Part shown: positions 8,590 to 18,327 of the stretch, piece by piece | How the letters are laid out: each line of letters opens with the position of its first letter | How positions within the stretch are numbered: the first letter of the stretch is position 1 | Source of the DNA: Oceanobacillus sojae | GTDB taxonomy: Bacteria; Bacillota; Bacilli; Bacillales; Amphibacillaceae | NCBI RefSeq assembly: GCF_900162665.1 | Contig: NZ_LT727812.1 | Location: 14,174-78,173 of the forward strand | Direction: 5' to 3' | Length of the DNA stretch: 64,000 bases | Made by a program: the position numbers and the translations under genes | Notes under the pieces: generated by a model | What the model was told of the DNA's origin: nothing | Seen by the model: only the letters and a program-made list of their open reading frames with translations | Databases searched by the model: none

Positions 8590-9074
8590 TGAAGTTAGAT
8601 GTTTTAGACTAACTTAGTAAAGGTATATGCTGTAAATATTTCATAGAAGGGTAAATAATTATTTGAAAAAGAGGGTATATACTAATTCAGGGCTGTCTTA
8701 TCAGGGATAACTTAAAGCTAAATCTGGTCCTTCTTTGAGCTGATAGAGTACCGGTGCTATTCATAAATGATCAACTAACAACAATGGCGCAGGAAAATGA
8801 ATAGGGGTTATGTAAATCGGCTAAGATAGAGACAAGAGGATAGCCTTCTCGAAATAGCCTGTTAGCTGAAGAAAGATCTTGTGTTCAAAGTACATAACCG
8901 TCAAAGACACATTCCATTTGATAAAAAGTTTCCTCAAGGCAATTAAATTGTTGGCATAAAAATAAAAGGGGTTTATGCTACACAATGTAATCAATTCAAT
9001 TTAACTGCATCTAAACAAGATATGAAATTTTATAATTAAAACAGAGCTAAATATTAAAAGAAGAAGGGATAAGG
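8590..9074. other. Intergenic region between SatD-like and Mn transporter operons
   Basis: A further imperfect dyad (AGTTAG and CTAACT around 8593-8615) lies at the left end. No coding sequence, terminator or clear MntR or Zur operator was recognised in the remainder. Stretches around 8690-8930 look like decayed sequence but could not be assigned. Confidence 0.4.
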
Positions 9075-9830
9075 ATGGAACATAAAAGTATAGCATTTTC
9101 AGTCCAGGATTTAACGGTTTCTTACGGTGAACAAACCGCGCTTAAAAATATTAATTTTCAAGTGGAAAAAGGAAAGCTGGTTGGTGTCATTGGACCAAAT
9201 GGCGCTGGAAAATCAACATTGATGAAAGCATCACTCGGTTTAATTTCAAAAGACCATGGAACCATTGAATTCTATGGTAAGCCCGTCAAGCAAATGCGTG
9301 AGAATATTGCTTATATTCCACAGCGTAATAATATTGACTGGGATTTTCCCATTAATGTTCTGGACACAGTAGTGCTTGGAACGTATCCGAAGCTGGGTGT
9401 TTTTCATCGTCCGAAGAAAGCGGATAGAAAACGGGCTCAGGCTTGTTTAGCGCAAGTTGGCCTGCAAAAATTCAGTAAACGCCAGATTGGCGAATTATCA
9501 GGCGGACAGCAGCAGCGCGTTTTTCTAGCGAGGGCTTTAGCCCAGCAAACAGAAATATTTTTCTTTGATGAGCCTTTTGTTGGCATCGATGCTTCCAGTG
9601 AAGAAACGATCATTCATATTTTGAAAAAGTTACGGGATGAAGGGAAAACGGTTATCGTTATTCATCATGATTTATCCAAGGCGCAGGAGTATTTTGATGA
9701 CTTGGTCCTGATTAACCAGGACCTTATCGAGGCCGGACCGGCAGCTTCTGTTTTGACACCAGAGGCGCTCGGTAAAGCGTATAAATCGCAGCTTCCATTC
9801 TTGCAATCAGAGGAGGCGGATGAATCATGA
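9075..9830 (+). CDS. mntB: Manganese ABC transporter, ATP-binding protein
   Basis: The 251-residue ATPase has Walker A GPNGAGKST, Q-loop IPQRNNIDWDFP, signature LSGGQQQR, Walker B EIFFFDEPF and an H-loop VIHHD. The Q-loop and the GTYPKLG segment are typical of the MntB/ZnuC/PsaB branch that energises Mn or Zn import. It is the first gene of a three-gene operon and overlaps the permease gene by 4 nt. Mn specificity is inferred from the metal ligands of the lipoprotein encoded downstream. Confidence 0.92.
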   Translation: MEHKSIAFSVQDLTVSYGEQTALKNINFQVEKGKLVGVIGPNGAGKSTLMKASLGLISKDHGTIEFYGKPVKQMRENIAYIPQRNNIDWDFPINVLDTVVLGTYPKLGVFHRPKKADRKRAQACLAQVGLQKFSKRQIGELSGGQQQRVFLARALAQQTEIFFFDEPFVGIDASSEETIIHILKKLRDEGKTVIVIHHDLSKAQEYFDDLVLINQDLIEAGPAASVLTPEALGKAYKSQLPFLQSEEADES

Positions 9831-10693
9831 GTATTATGGAGTTTATTTCAGAAATTATAGATTATGGTTTCGTGCAAAAGGCGCTATTTACATCCGTTAT
9901 GGTCGGTATTATTTGTGGCATTGTCGGCTGTTTTATTGTTCTGCGGGGATTGGCACTGATGGGAGATGCGATTTCGCACGCAGTACTTCCAGGTGTTGCG
10001 ATTTCTTTTCTGCTTGATATCAATTTCTTTTATGGAGCTGTTGCAGCAGGAATTTTAACGGCCCTTGGAATAGGCTATGTCAATCAAAACAGCCGTATCA
10101 AGAGTGACTCATCCATTGGCATTGTTTTCACTGCCTTTCTGGCCCTGGGAGTCCTTCTTATAAGGTACGCGCACAGCGGCGTGAATTTAGACAGTATTTT
10201 ATTCGGAAGCTTAACATCTGTTCAGACATCCGATATGTGGATGACATTGATTGTTGGAGCTATCGTGCTGCTGGTTGTGGTTCTATTCTATAAAGAATTG
10301 CTTATATCTACATTCGATCCGACCATGGCGGCGGCATATGGTTTGCCAACAAAACTGATCCATTATATGCTGATGATTCTTTTGACATTGGTTACTGTTG
10401 CTTCGATGCAAACTGTCGGTGTCGTGTTGGTTGTAGCACTGTTAATTACACCTGCATCGACAGCATATCTGTTAACAAACCGGCTGTGGGTTATGCTGAT
10501 ATTATCAGCAGCCTTTGGTGTCATTTCTTCGCTTGCAGGGCTGTACTTCAGCTTTGCATATGACCTGGACTCAGGTGCTGTAATCGTGCTTACATCGTTT
10601 CTTTTATTTGCCTTCATTTTCTTCTTTTCGCCAAAGCAGGGAGTCTTGTGGCGCGCTATTCGCTCAAAACGTAAGCGGAATGCTGCGAGTTAA
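9827..10693 (+). CDS. mntC: Manganese ABC transporter, permease (ABC-3 family)
   Basis: The 288-residue protein has eight or more hydrophobic helices and ABC-3 family signatures: GCFIVLRGLALMGDAISHAVLPG near the start, GVVLVVALLITPASTAYLL in the middle. It forms the channel of the cation importer. B. subtilis has two permeases (MntC, MntD); here only one is encoded, so it probably functions as a homodimer. GGAGGCGG precedes the start within the end of the ATPase gene. Confidence 0.9.
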   Translation: MSIMEFISEIIDYGFVQKALFTSVMVGIICGIVGCFIVLRGLALMGDAISHAVLPGVAISFLLDINFFYGAVAAGILTALGIGYVNQNSRIKSDSSIGIVFTAFLALGVLLIRYAHSGVNLDSILFGSLTSVQTSDMWMTLIVGAIVLLVVVLFYKELLISTFDPTMAAAYGLPTKLIHYMLMILLTLVTVASMQTVGVVLVVALLITPASTAYLLTNRLWVMLILSAAFGVISSLAGLYFSFAYDLDSGAVIVLTSFLLFAFIFFFSPKQGVLWRAIRSKRKRNAAS

Positions 10694-10727
10694 ATGATGA
10701 TAGGGAAAATAAAAAGGAGATAAGAAA

Positions 10728-11702
10728 ATGAGAATGAAAAAATTTTTAACATTACTATTGGCAGGTGTTATGGCAACATTTCTATTAACCGCTTGCGGCA
10801 GTGACGGAGAAAAGGATAATGAAACAGCTGACAGCAATGGAGATGATGAAAAACTCCAAGTGGTAGGAGACTTTACCATTGTGTCTGATATTGCTGAAAA
10901 GGTAGGCGGAGACCGTGTGGAGGTTTATAATGTGATCCCAAAAGGGAAAGAGCCCCATGGGTGGGATCCGTCTCCTAAAGACACGAAAAGTACGGCAGAT
11001 GCAGATGTTCTTTTCTACTTTGGATGGAATCTGGAGGGCCTGGATGGCGACAAAAATAACTGGGTTTATAAGATGTTGCATGCAGCTGATAAAGATAAAG
11101 ACGATGAAAATGTCTTTGCGCTCTCCGATGGAATAGATCAGCTAGAGCTTGGTACCAAGGAATTTGCAGGAACGCCCAATCCGCATGGTTTTAATACTCC
11201 GAAGAACGGGATTAAGATGGTGGAAAATGCCCGGGATGCTTATATAGAAATCGATCCGGAATATAAAGAGGTTTATGAAGAAAATGCTGAAAAGCTTTTA
11301 AATGAACTGAAGGACCTTGATCAGCAATATGAGGAAAAAATCGGCGGCATTCCAGAAGAAGATCGTATCCTGATGAGCAGTGAAAGATCCTTTCAATATA
11401 TAGCGGATCAATACGGATTAAAGGAAGGTTTTATTTGGGAGCGTGATGGAGAAAGTGAAGGTACTCCAGAGCAGATTATCAATGCTATCAATTTTGTGGA
11501 AGAAAATGAACCGAAAGCTTTGTTTGTTGAGTACACAAGTGATAAGAGACCAATGAATACGGTATCGGATGAAACCGGAGTTCCTATTGCCGGTTCACTT
11601 TACTCAGAAGATTTAGGCGAAGAAGACAGCTATGTTGACTACCTGCGACACAACCTGATGACCATTGTGGACGGACTCAATCCGGATCATCAAGATGATT
11701 AG
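10728..11702 (+). CDS. mntA: Manganese ABC transporter, substrate-binding lipoprotein
   Basis: A 324-residue TroA/PsaA-type (cluster A-I) binding protein. The signal ends in lipobox LLTAC with acylated C23, followed by an acidic low-complexity linker, so it is anchored outside the membrane. Metal ligands can be aligned with PsaA: His in EPHGWDP, His in NPHGFN, Glu in SSERSFQYIADQYGL and Asp in TSDKRP. Glu instead of His at the third site is typical of Mn proteins rather than Zn proteins. The gene starts 34 nt after the permease and ends before a strong terminator. Confidence 0.92.
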   Translation: MRMKKFLTLLLAGVMATFLLTACGSDGEKDNETADSNGDDEKLQVVGDFTIVSDIAEKVGGDRVEVYNVIPKGKEPHGWDPSPKDTKSTADADVLFYFGWNLEGLDGDKNNWVYKMLHAADKDKDDENVFALSDGIDQLELGTKEFAGTPNPHGFNTPKNGIKMVENARDAYIEIDPEYKEVYEENAEKLLNELKDLDQQYEEKIGGIPEEDRILMSSERSFQYIADQYGLKEGFIWERDGESEGTPEQIINAINFVEENEPKALFVEYTSDKRPMNTVSDETGVPIAGSLYSEDLGEEDSYVDYLRHNLMTIVDGLNPDHQDD

Positions 11703-11727
11703 TTCCATCCATTTTTATAGAAATTGT

Positions 11728-11773
11728 CCAACGAAAACCGCGGTATAGATTTTTATACCGCGGTTTTCGTTGG
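11728..11773. terminator. Bidirectional terminator between mntA and the S9 peptidase
   Basis: A perfect 20-bp stem (11728-11747 with 11754-11773) and 6-nt loop lie between convergent genes, so it can serve both strands. Confidence 0.8.
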
Positions 11774-11823
11774 AATAAAGGCTTCTTTATTTGGAAACGT
11801 TCGCTTTACAGGAAAGGAAAAAC

Positions 11824-13822
11824 CTAATATACCCGGTCTTCACCCCGCTCCTCATCTAAAATATGATAAGCAAACCAATCCAGATTTTGTTTGAGAATAG
11901 CGCGGTGGATACCCGGCTTGTTTGAACCATGCAGCATGTCTTTGAAAATGACCAGCTCGGTTTCTACACCGACATCCTTCAAGCCGCGATAGAGTTCATA
12001 GGCATTCGGAACAGGAACACGGGGGTCCTTTTCACCGTGCTGAATCAAGGTTGGCGTTGAAGCATTGTTAATATAAGTCATGGGCGAGGTCTTGCGATAG
12101 ATTTCCTCATCATTCCACGGGGTATCTCCTAAATAGTAGCGTGTAAAATGAGTAATATCCGTATTGACATAATAAGTCATCCAGTTGGAAATACCAGCTC
12201 CGACCGAAATGGCTTTAAACCGGTCGCTGTAGGTTGCGCAAAAGGCAGATATATAGCCGCCCTGGCTCCAGCCCAGGATGCCGACTTTTTCCGGATCTGC
12301 TACCTTGCTGTCAACCAAAAAGTCAACTCCGGAAATAATATCTTGATAGTCTCCCAGCCCCAGCTTCCGGAAATTTGCCGAGCGAAAGGCTTCTCCATAG
12401 CCGGCGCTGCCCCTGTAATTAGGCTCCAGAACAACAAACCCTTTCTCTACAAATTGTTCGATTGGCTGATATCTATTTGTGGTCGGGGTTGCGAATGATA
12501 TGCCGGTTGGGCCGCCATGAACGGCAAGTACAAGCGGATAGGTCTTTGATTCATCGTAATCCGCCGGTTTTGATAATATGCCTTCAATTTCCAATCCATC
12601 TTCTGTTTTCCAGGAAATAATTTCTTTTTTACTTTTCTTTTTTCCTTCGTAAAGCTTATATTGCTTGGTCAGCTGTTTATTATCAAGATATACTTCAGCA
12701 GCTGCTTGTGAAGTTGCCTTAACATATGCAGTATGCCTGCCATCCGACGTAATAGCCGGGTAAGTCACCACTATGTCAGATGAATCAACAAGCGGCGTTA
12801 ATATACCATCTTCTGTAATAAGTCCGGTCATGTAATTGGTTCTTTCCAGCCAGGTAATGTGAATACCGTTTTTAGTCCAGCGGACAGGAGAAATATTTTC
12901 ATCGATATCCAGTGGGAGCTGTTTGATCTGTTTCGTTTTTAAATCATAGATTTCCAGCATAACGTTTGCGTATATTTTTTTCTGTGTAAGGCGGCTATAG
13001 CAAATTTTTGACCCATCATAGGAAAATAGAACAGGTCCCGCTTGTAAAGGGCTGATATCTAATTTTACAAATTCATTGGTTTCCAGGTCCAACAAATAAG
13101 TTTCCTGATTTAACAGGTCAATAAACCTGGGAGTAGGGGCAGAGCTAAAGACAATCTTCCGGCTGTCTGGGGAAATATCAAAATAATAAATATATCTGTC
13201 CAGCGATTCCGTCAATGGTGTAATTGCCTTATCTTTTTTATTCTCATCGTTTTCGTCCGCCGCTTCCCTTAAATCTTTTGGCAGCTTGTCCAGCGCTTTG
13301 GCATGCTGTTTCCCTTTATCAAGATTCAGAAAGTACAATGCATTATAATGAAAATCTTGATCCACAAAATTCTCCGTACATGTCACTGCGGCTTTTCAGT
13401 TTATCCGGTTCAGGACGCTTTGCGGTGAAGAAAAGGCCTTTACCGTCTGGAGCCCATTTAAAATAATCAATAGTATGCTCGGCATGAGAAATCTGTATTG
13501 CTGCTGTTTCCTCGCCCGTTTGGATAAAAATCTGCTTTGTTTTTTTGCCGTCTTCACCAGCTGTGCTGAGAAAAGCAAGGGTTTGCCCATCCGGTGACCA
13601 GCATGGGTGTGTACTTTCATTTTCACCTATTGTTAAGGGATAATTTTTATCGGTATGTTTATCATAAATCCAGACATGCTGAGGATATGTATTGTTGTCC
13701 CAGTCCGTTGTGCTTTTTACATAAGCTACACGCTGTCCATCCTCGCTGATGGCAACATCCTGGAATGTTGGTAAAGCTATTATTTCTTCTATCGTTAAAT
13801 AATTTGCATGGCTATTGGGCAT
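11824..13822 (-). pseudogene. S9 family (acylaminoacyl/prolyl oligopeptidase-like) peptidase, frameshifted
   Basis: Two minus-strand frames overlap and together make one ~665-residue peptidase. Codons from 13822 encode the beta-propeller start (MPNSHANYLTIEEIIALPTF) up to SDMYGEF; the rest, from FVDQDFHYNALYF onward, is in another frame down to 11824. The catalytic triad lies in the second part: Ser in GWSQGGYIS, Asp in HGEKDPRVP and His in MLHGSNKPG. Removing one base from the four-A run at 13366-13369 restores a continuous chain through EFVDQDF. The frame change is therefore a one-base insertion in a homopolymer: a recent inactivation or a sequencing error. AAAGGAG precedes the start. Members trim acylated or short peptides in the cytosol. 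Confidence 0.88.
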
Positions 13823-14165
13823 AAGTATACTCCTTTCAGATTACTGTTTAATAGTTTTATTTTTTGAATTGATCATTCTCTGCGGGCGAAGTTTGCTGTA
13901 AAAGATTTTCGGTAGATTTCCTGTGCCCATACGGATAACTGACCAATTTTGGAAGGGTTTTCAATATATTGATAATAATCCTGTTTTTTTACAATTTCAA
14001 GTATTTTAAAAATATCAACGGTTATTTAATTGTCAGTTTAGGAAAGGGGAACTTTTTATTGCAAGAAAACCGGACTGCCAGGATATTGACTAACCCAAAA
14101 ATCGCTATCTGAATCATCGGTAAATTTAAATTACATAAATTTACTAAAATAATCAATTCATTTAA

Positions 14166-14194
14166 TTGAGAATTATTATCACTTATTGTATAGT
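14166..14194 (+). promoter_or_regulatory. Promoter overlapped by a Fur box
   Basis: TTGAGA (14166-14171) and TATAGT (14189-14194) are 17 bp apart. The Fur-type palindrome at 14167-14181 (TGAGAATTATTATCA) differs from TGATAATNATTATCA at one position and covers the -35 and spacer, the right place for iron-dependent repression. The rest of 13823-14165 shows no gene. Confidence 0.85.
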
Positions 14195-14235
14195 AGATAA
14201 TAACGATAAATAATATGGAGTGAGGAGAATATATA

Positions 14236-14952
14236 ATGAAAATATACTGGACTAAAATAAACGAGATTATCGATGAAACCCCTGAGGTTAAAACATATAT
14301 GCTCGAGTGCCCGGAAGATTATACATGGGAAGAGGGTTCCCACATTCATCTTGCACTGGAGGGTTTCAATGCCGGAGAGAAACCAAATCGCAGTCTGATT
14401 CGCCATATGTCGATTTCCACTTTACCGCATGAAAATTTAATCGGTATCACAACGCGTATCAAAGAGCAGTGCTCTGAATTTAAAACGATTTTAAGAGAGA
14501 TGGAAGTTGGCCAGGAAGTTGCTGTATTTAAAACGCATACGAATGTACCGCTTAAAAGAGAAGACAGAAATGTGTATCTGCTGTCAGCAGGAGTAGGTCT
14601 GGCAACCTTCAGACCACTTGTCCTTGATTATTTCGAGCGTGCGGACAATGTCAATCAAATTCATTCCCTGAACATTGATTCATCAAGAGATTTCCTATTC
14701 ACTAATATTTTTGAACCCGCACCTGACAAGAAATTTACATCACAGTTCGTAGATAATCGTAAAGATTATTATGAAGAAGTGAAAAATCTTGCTGAAGATA
14801 AGGATGGGCTCTTTTATGTTGTCGGCAGTGATGAATTCCTGGCGCAGAACATTGAAGTATTGCGTGAGCAGGGCATCAAGCCGGAACAGATTATGCTCGA
14901 TAAGCATGAAGGACAACGTGCTGAATTTTTACCATCTGATGTTTCTATTTAA
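14236..14952 (+). CDS. Ferredoxin-NADP reductase-like flavoprotein, Fur-controlled
   Basis: The 238-residue protein has the FNR-superfamily layout: an N-terminal FAD-binding barrel (about 1-105, with RHMSISTLPHENLIGITTRI, where RxxS binds FAD) and a C-terminal NAD(P)-binding part (LLSAGVGLATFRPL, then YVVGSDEFLAQNIEVL, then the C-terminal acidic/aromatic end). It lacks an iron-sulfur domain. The Fur box over its promoter and a monocistronic arrangement suggest a role in iron acquisition, such as reduction of ferric siderophore or heme iron in the cytosol. That is inference; the family also includes flavin reductases and nitric-oxide-related enzymes. Confidence 0.82.
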   Translation: MKIYWTKINEIIDETPEVKTYMLECPEDYTWEEGSHIHLALEGFNAGEKPNRSLIRHMSISTLPHENLIGITTRIKEQCSEFKTILREMEVGQEVAVFKTHTNVPLKREDRNVYLLSAGVGLATFRPLVLDYFERADNVNQIHSLNIDSSRDFLFTNIFEPAPDKKFTSQFVDNRKDYYEEVKNLAEDKDGLFYVVGSDEFLAQNIEVLREQGIKPEQIMLDKHEGQRAEFLPSDVSI

Positions 14953-14993
14953 GTAAGATAAATCAACATTAAATAATGACCCATAAATGATAG

Positions 14994-15033
14994 AAAAGCT
15001 GCGTTTAGTATAATACTGAATGCAGCTTTTTTT
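14994..15033 (+). terminator. Terminator after the FNR-like gene
   Basis: AAAGCTGC and GCAGCTTT close a stem whose interior continues as AGTAT/ATACT. It ends in seven T. Confidence 0.85.
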
Positions 15034-15120
15034 CTGTAATTAGACAGAAGATAGACGTGTGAAGAGAAAGGTTTTCTTTTCCCGATAATACAGACAGTAT
15101 CATCATCTAAATCAAATCGA

Positions 15121-15720
15121 TTAATCAATAATCATTCGCAGCCCATCATTAAAAAGGTCATCAATTGTCTTTCCTGCTGAAAAATATTCATCAATACCTG
15201 CTGTCAGTGTAGGGTGCTCCCGATTAAACGATTCCATATGAAGCTCCTGCATCTCCTTTTCAGTGATCCTCGTTTGTTCTTCAATAACATGGCCGAAAGT
15301 AAAACGGGTTGCGGTTAAAATGATCAAACGTGATTGGCGCAAGTCTACTCCTGCATTCACCAGGGCTTTCATGGCAGTCTCGGATAAATCTGCCATCGTT
15401 AATGAAAGGTGTGCCCCTGCAACGACACGTCCTCCGTCGGTATACGCGAGCATTGCTTTTCGTAAATGATTGAACATATTAAGCAGCCAATCTTGCCAGG
15501 ATTCTTCCTTTTCCCGCTCTTTTAAATCATGAAATTCTGTCTGCAGAATAGCTTCAGCCATTTCATTCACCAAAGCATGTTTATTTTTAAAATGCCAATA
15601 TAATGCTGGAGCTTGGACATTTAATCTGCTTGCCAGCTTTCTTAGCGTAACTCCTTCAAGCCCGCTTTCATTAAGCAGCTCTAAAGCTTCCTTTATAATT
15701 TGTTGTTTTTTTAGCGCCAT
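15121..15720 (-). CDS. TetR family repressor (TetR_C type)
   Basis: The 199-residue protein has an N-terminal HTH (residues 8-50, GVTLRKLASRLNVQAPALYWHF) of the tetracycline-repressor subgroup and a C-terminal ligand domain resembling TetR_C. It is divergent from the quinone oxidoreductase gene, and the 52-nt palindrome between them is the obvious operator for both. AAGGAAGGAG supports the start. It probably senses a hydrophobic or electrophilic compound handled by the neighbouring enzyme. Confidence 0.88.
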   Translation of the reverse strand: MALKKQQIIKEALELLNESGLEGVTLRKLASRLNVQAPALYWHFKNKHALVNEMAEAILQTEFHDLKEREKEESWQDWLLNMFNHLRKAMLAYTDGGRVVAGAHLSLTMADLSETAMKALVNAGVDLRQSRLIILTATRFTFGHVIEEQTRITEKEMQELHMESFNREHPTLTAGIDEYFSAGKTIDDLFNDGLRMIID

Positions 15721-15751
15721 GGTGTGCTCCTTCCTTCAACTGTATGTGCTC

Positions 15752-15825
15752 TTGACAGTATATCATAAAAGGAGTATAAGTTTACTTAACACCGTTAAAT
15801 TTAACGGTGTTAAATAAACTTATAC
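15752..15825. promoter_or_regulatory. Divergent promoters with a 52-nt palindromic operator
   Basis: Positions 15774-15825 form a palindrome with a single mismatched pair (15785/15814), centred between 15799 and 15800; its core is ACCGTTAAATTTAACGGT. On the plus strand TTGACA (15752-15757) and TATAAG (15776-15781) form a promoter whose -10 lies in the left arm. On the minus strand TATACT (15778-15773) lies in the same arm. A TetR dimer pair bound here would silence both genes. Confidence 0.85.
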
Positions 15826-15838
15826 AGGAGGTTTTATC

Positions 15839-16807
15839 ATGAAGGCAGCCGTACTGCACAAATTTGGGGAAATGCCCCGTTATGAAGATTTCGTAGATCC
15901 GTCTCCAGAAAAAGATGAAGTTTTAATCCATGTGAAAGCTGTAGCTCTTGAAAATGTCGATCAGATGATAGCAAGAGGGGAGCATTTTGCAAGCCGTCAA
16001 TTTCTTTCCGAATTACCAGCTATCGTCGGACTTAGAGGGGTGGGCGAGCGTCCTGATGGAAAATTGGTTGGATTTTCAGGTACAAAGTCTCCGTATGGCG
16101 CCATGGCAGAAAAAGCAGTTGTCCCTAAAGAATCTGCAGTCCTGGTTCCTGATGGAGTCAGCGCCGAAGAAGCAGTTGCTCTTCCGCCTGCTGCATTGAC
16201 TTCACTTTTTCCGCTTAAATGGGGAGCGAAGATGAAGCCTGGGGAGACCGTGCTTATAAACGGTGCTACCGGGATTGCGGGTAAGCTTGCTGTTCAAATC
16301 GCAAAACTCCTTGGCGCAGGGCGCGTCATCGGCACCGGCCGGAACGAGGAATCTTTGCAGCGAGTCAAGGAATTGGGCGCAGATACAGTGTTGAACCTTA
16401 AATAGTCTGAAGATAATTTATCCGCATCCTTTAAAAAGGAGGTAGGTGAAGGAATAGATATTATTTTGGATTTTTTATGGGGGCCTCCAACAGAGATACT
16501 CCTAAAATCGATCGTACCAAAAGAAATAAGCTTAAATGGACGTCGTACTCACCTTGTCCAAATAGGGGAAAAGGCAGGATCAGATCTCAAGCTTCCCGCA
16601 AGTGCTTTACGGACCTCTGGTCTTGAAATTTCCGGAGGCGCTGCAGGTATAACTCCTGCATTCATACAAGAGGGAACAAACCTGATATGGAAATGGCTAA
16701 AAGAAGATAAACTTCATATGGACATGGAAAGCGTTTTGCTTCAAGATATTGAAAATGTCTGGAACCGTGCCGATTTTCAAGGGAAAAGGGTTGTAATTCA
16801 TCCTTAA
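15839..16807 (+). pseudogene. Quinone oxidoreductase-like MDR protein with an in-frame stop
   Basis: The gene encodes a medium-chain dehydrogenase/reductase of the zinc-free quinone oxidoreductase type: GroES-like N-terminus (residues 1-115), then the nucleotide-binding motif INGATGIAGKLAVQIAK. TAG at 16403-16405 interrupts it after VLNLK. The same frame remains open and homologous on the far side (SEDNLSASFKKEVGEG, then IILDFLWG) until TAA at 16807, giving ~322 codons in all. A single nucleotide change from a sense codon (CAG, for example) explains the stop. The first part lacks the end of the Rossmann domain, so the product is probably inactive unless the stop is read through. AGGAGG precedes the start. 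Confidence 0.87.
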
Positions 16808-16954
16808 GGATTATATTAACAAGGGAGAAACAAGGAACAAAGATACGTATGTATTCATTTAATTATGTCGAACAGGCATATTTACTTTAAAAATTAAAAG
16901 CATTTACTCTCCCTCCGATTTTTCCTTTCCATATATTAACACGCCTATTTCATC

Positions 16955-17004
16955 TTGACTGCACGAATATAAGTTCGTATAATTTAAGTACAAACATACA
17001 TTCG
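16955..17004 (+). promoter_or_regulatory. SOS promoter with two LexA (DinR) boxes
   Basis: TTGACT (16955-16960) and TATAAT (16978-16983), spacer 17. LexA box 1, CGAATATAAGTTCG (16964-16977), has one mismatch to CGAACNNNNGTTCG and fills the spacer. A weaker second box, CAAACATACATTCG (16991-17004), has two mismatches and sits at the transcription start. Confidence 0.88.
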
Positions 17005-17021
17005 TGTCAGGAGAGAGTATG

Positions 17022-18326
17022 ATGAAAAATATAATGATGGCGGATTACTCTAATGAACCGCGCCGGGATATTATGTGCATCGATGTCAAATCATTTTTTG
17101 CAAGCGCAGAAGCTGCTGCACGCAAGCAGCATCCTTTAAAAGCGCGGATTGCGGTTGTATCGAAACCGGATAATCAGGGTGGTTTAGTTTTAGCCTCTTC
17201 TCCTCTGGTAAAAAAAGAATACGGCGTTAAAACCGGAACAAGGATTTACGAGATCCCGCGTCACGCAAATATAGAAATTGTTGAGCCACGTATGGCGTTG
17301 TATTTGGAAAAGAACCTAGAAATATTACGTATTTTTAAACGGTATGTTACGAAAGAGGATTTGCTTGTTTATTCGATCGATGAGTCGTTTCTTGATGTGA
17401 CTAAATCAAGAAAGCTTTTCGGCAGCACGCATGAGATAGCGAAGAAAATCCAGCGTGATGTATGGCGAGAATTAGGCTTAGTACTGACAGTGGGGATAGG
17501 GGATAATCCTCTTTTAGCAAAATTAGCGCTTGATCATCAGGCAAAACACGACGAAAAGCGTGGCTTTGTTGGTGAATGGCGTTACGAGGATGTGCCTCAT
17601 AAAGTATGGAAAATTGAACCGTTGGCCGATTTCTGGGGAATCGGCCAGAAAACAGAAGCAAATTTAAATCGGTTAGGTATCAGAAATATTTATGATTTGT
17701 CTCAATACAGTATTGATAAATTAAAGGAAAGGTTCGGAGTCATTGGAGAACAGCTTTTTTGTCATGCACATGGGATCGACCGGACGCGGTTATCGGATAG
17801 TTACAAACCTAAAAGCACATCATTCAGCAGAAATCAGATATTAAACAGAGACTATACAGTGAAACATGATGTGGAGACGGTTATTCGGGAAATGACAGAC
17901 GAGAATGCAGCAAGATTAAGAAAATACAATCTAATGACCGGTGTCGTAAAGCTGTATATTGGATATTCCAGAGATGTAGTACAAGGTGGATTCAGTCATC
18001 AGATGAAGATTGAGCCTACCGATTCCTCAAAAAAATTGAAAGAGTATATGCTGCTTATCTTTCATAAGTATTATAAAGAAAACACACCTGTAAGGACGGT
18101 TAACGTCACCTTTGGAAAATTTCAACCGAAGCAATTATTGCAGCTGGATTTATTTGAACCGCCAGAAGAAGCGATAGAAAATGAAGAGCTGGACAGGACG
18201 ATTGATTTTGTCAGAGAAAAGTATGGTTATACTTCGTTGCTGCATGCCTCCAGCTTACTTGACGGCGGAATGGCGAGATACCGTGCGAAATTGCTTGGCG
18301 GTCACCGATCTGGAAAGGAAGAATGA
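17022..18326 (+). CDS. uvrX: Y-family DNA polymerase, UvrX/YqjW type
   Basis: The 434-residue translesion polymerase shows the palm motifs CIDVKSFFASAEA and SIDESFLDVT, the helix-hairpin-helix FWGIGQKTEANLNRLGI and a C-terminal little-finger domain. This matches the UvrX/YqjW branch rather than DinB1/PolIV, with R in place of the usual Y at the steric gate region. GTG at 17004 and ATG at 17019 are also in frame, but AGGAGAG at 17009-17015 best fits 17022. The LexA boxes upstream and yolD downstream indicate SOS-induced expression for replication past DNA lesions. Confidence 0.92.
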   Translation: MKNIMMADYSNEPRRDIMCIDVKSFFASAEAAARKQHPLKARIAVVSKPDNQGGLVLASSPLVKKEYGVKTGTRIYEIPRHANIEIVEPRMALYLEKNLEILRIFKRYVTKEDLLVYSIDESFLDVTKSRKLFGSTHEIAKKIQRDVWRELGLVLTVGIGDNPLLAKLALDHQAKHDEKRGFVGEWRYEDVPHKVWKIEPLADFWGIGQKTEANLNRLGIRNIYDLSQYSIDKLKERFGVIGEQLFCHAHGIDRTRLSDSYKPKSTSFSRNQILNRDYTVKHDVETVIREMTDENAARLRKYNLMTGVVKLYIGYSRDVVQGGFSHQMKIEPTDSSKKLKEYMLLIFHKYYKENTPVRTVNVTFGKFQPKQLLQLDLFEPPEEAIENEELDRTIDFVREKYGYTSLLHASSLLDGGMARYRAKLLGGHRSGKEE

Positions 18327-18327
18327 T

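Noticed and set aside
12148-12498. 116-codon plus-strand frame within the S9 peptidase
   Set aside because: Antisense to a clear coding region, with no ribosome site and no family motif.
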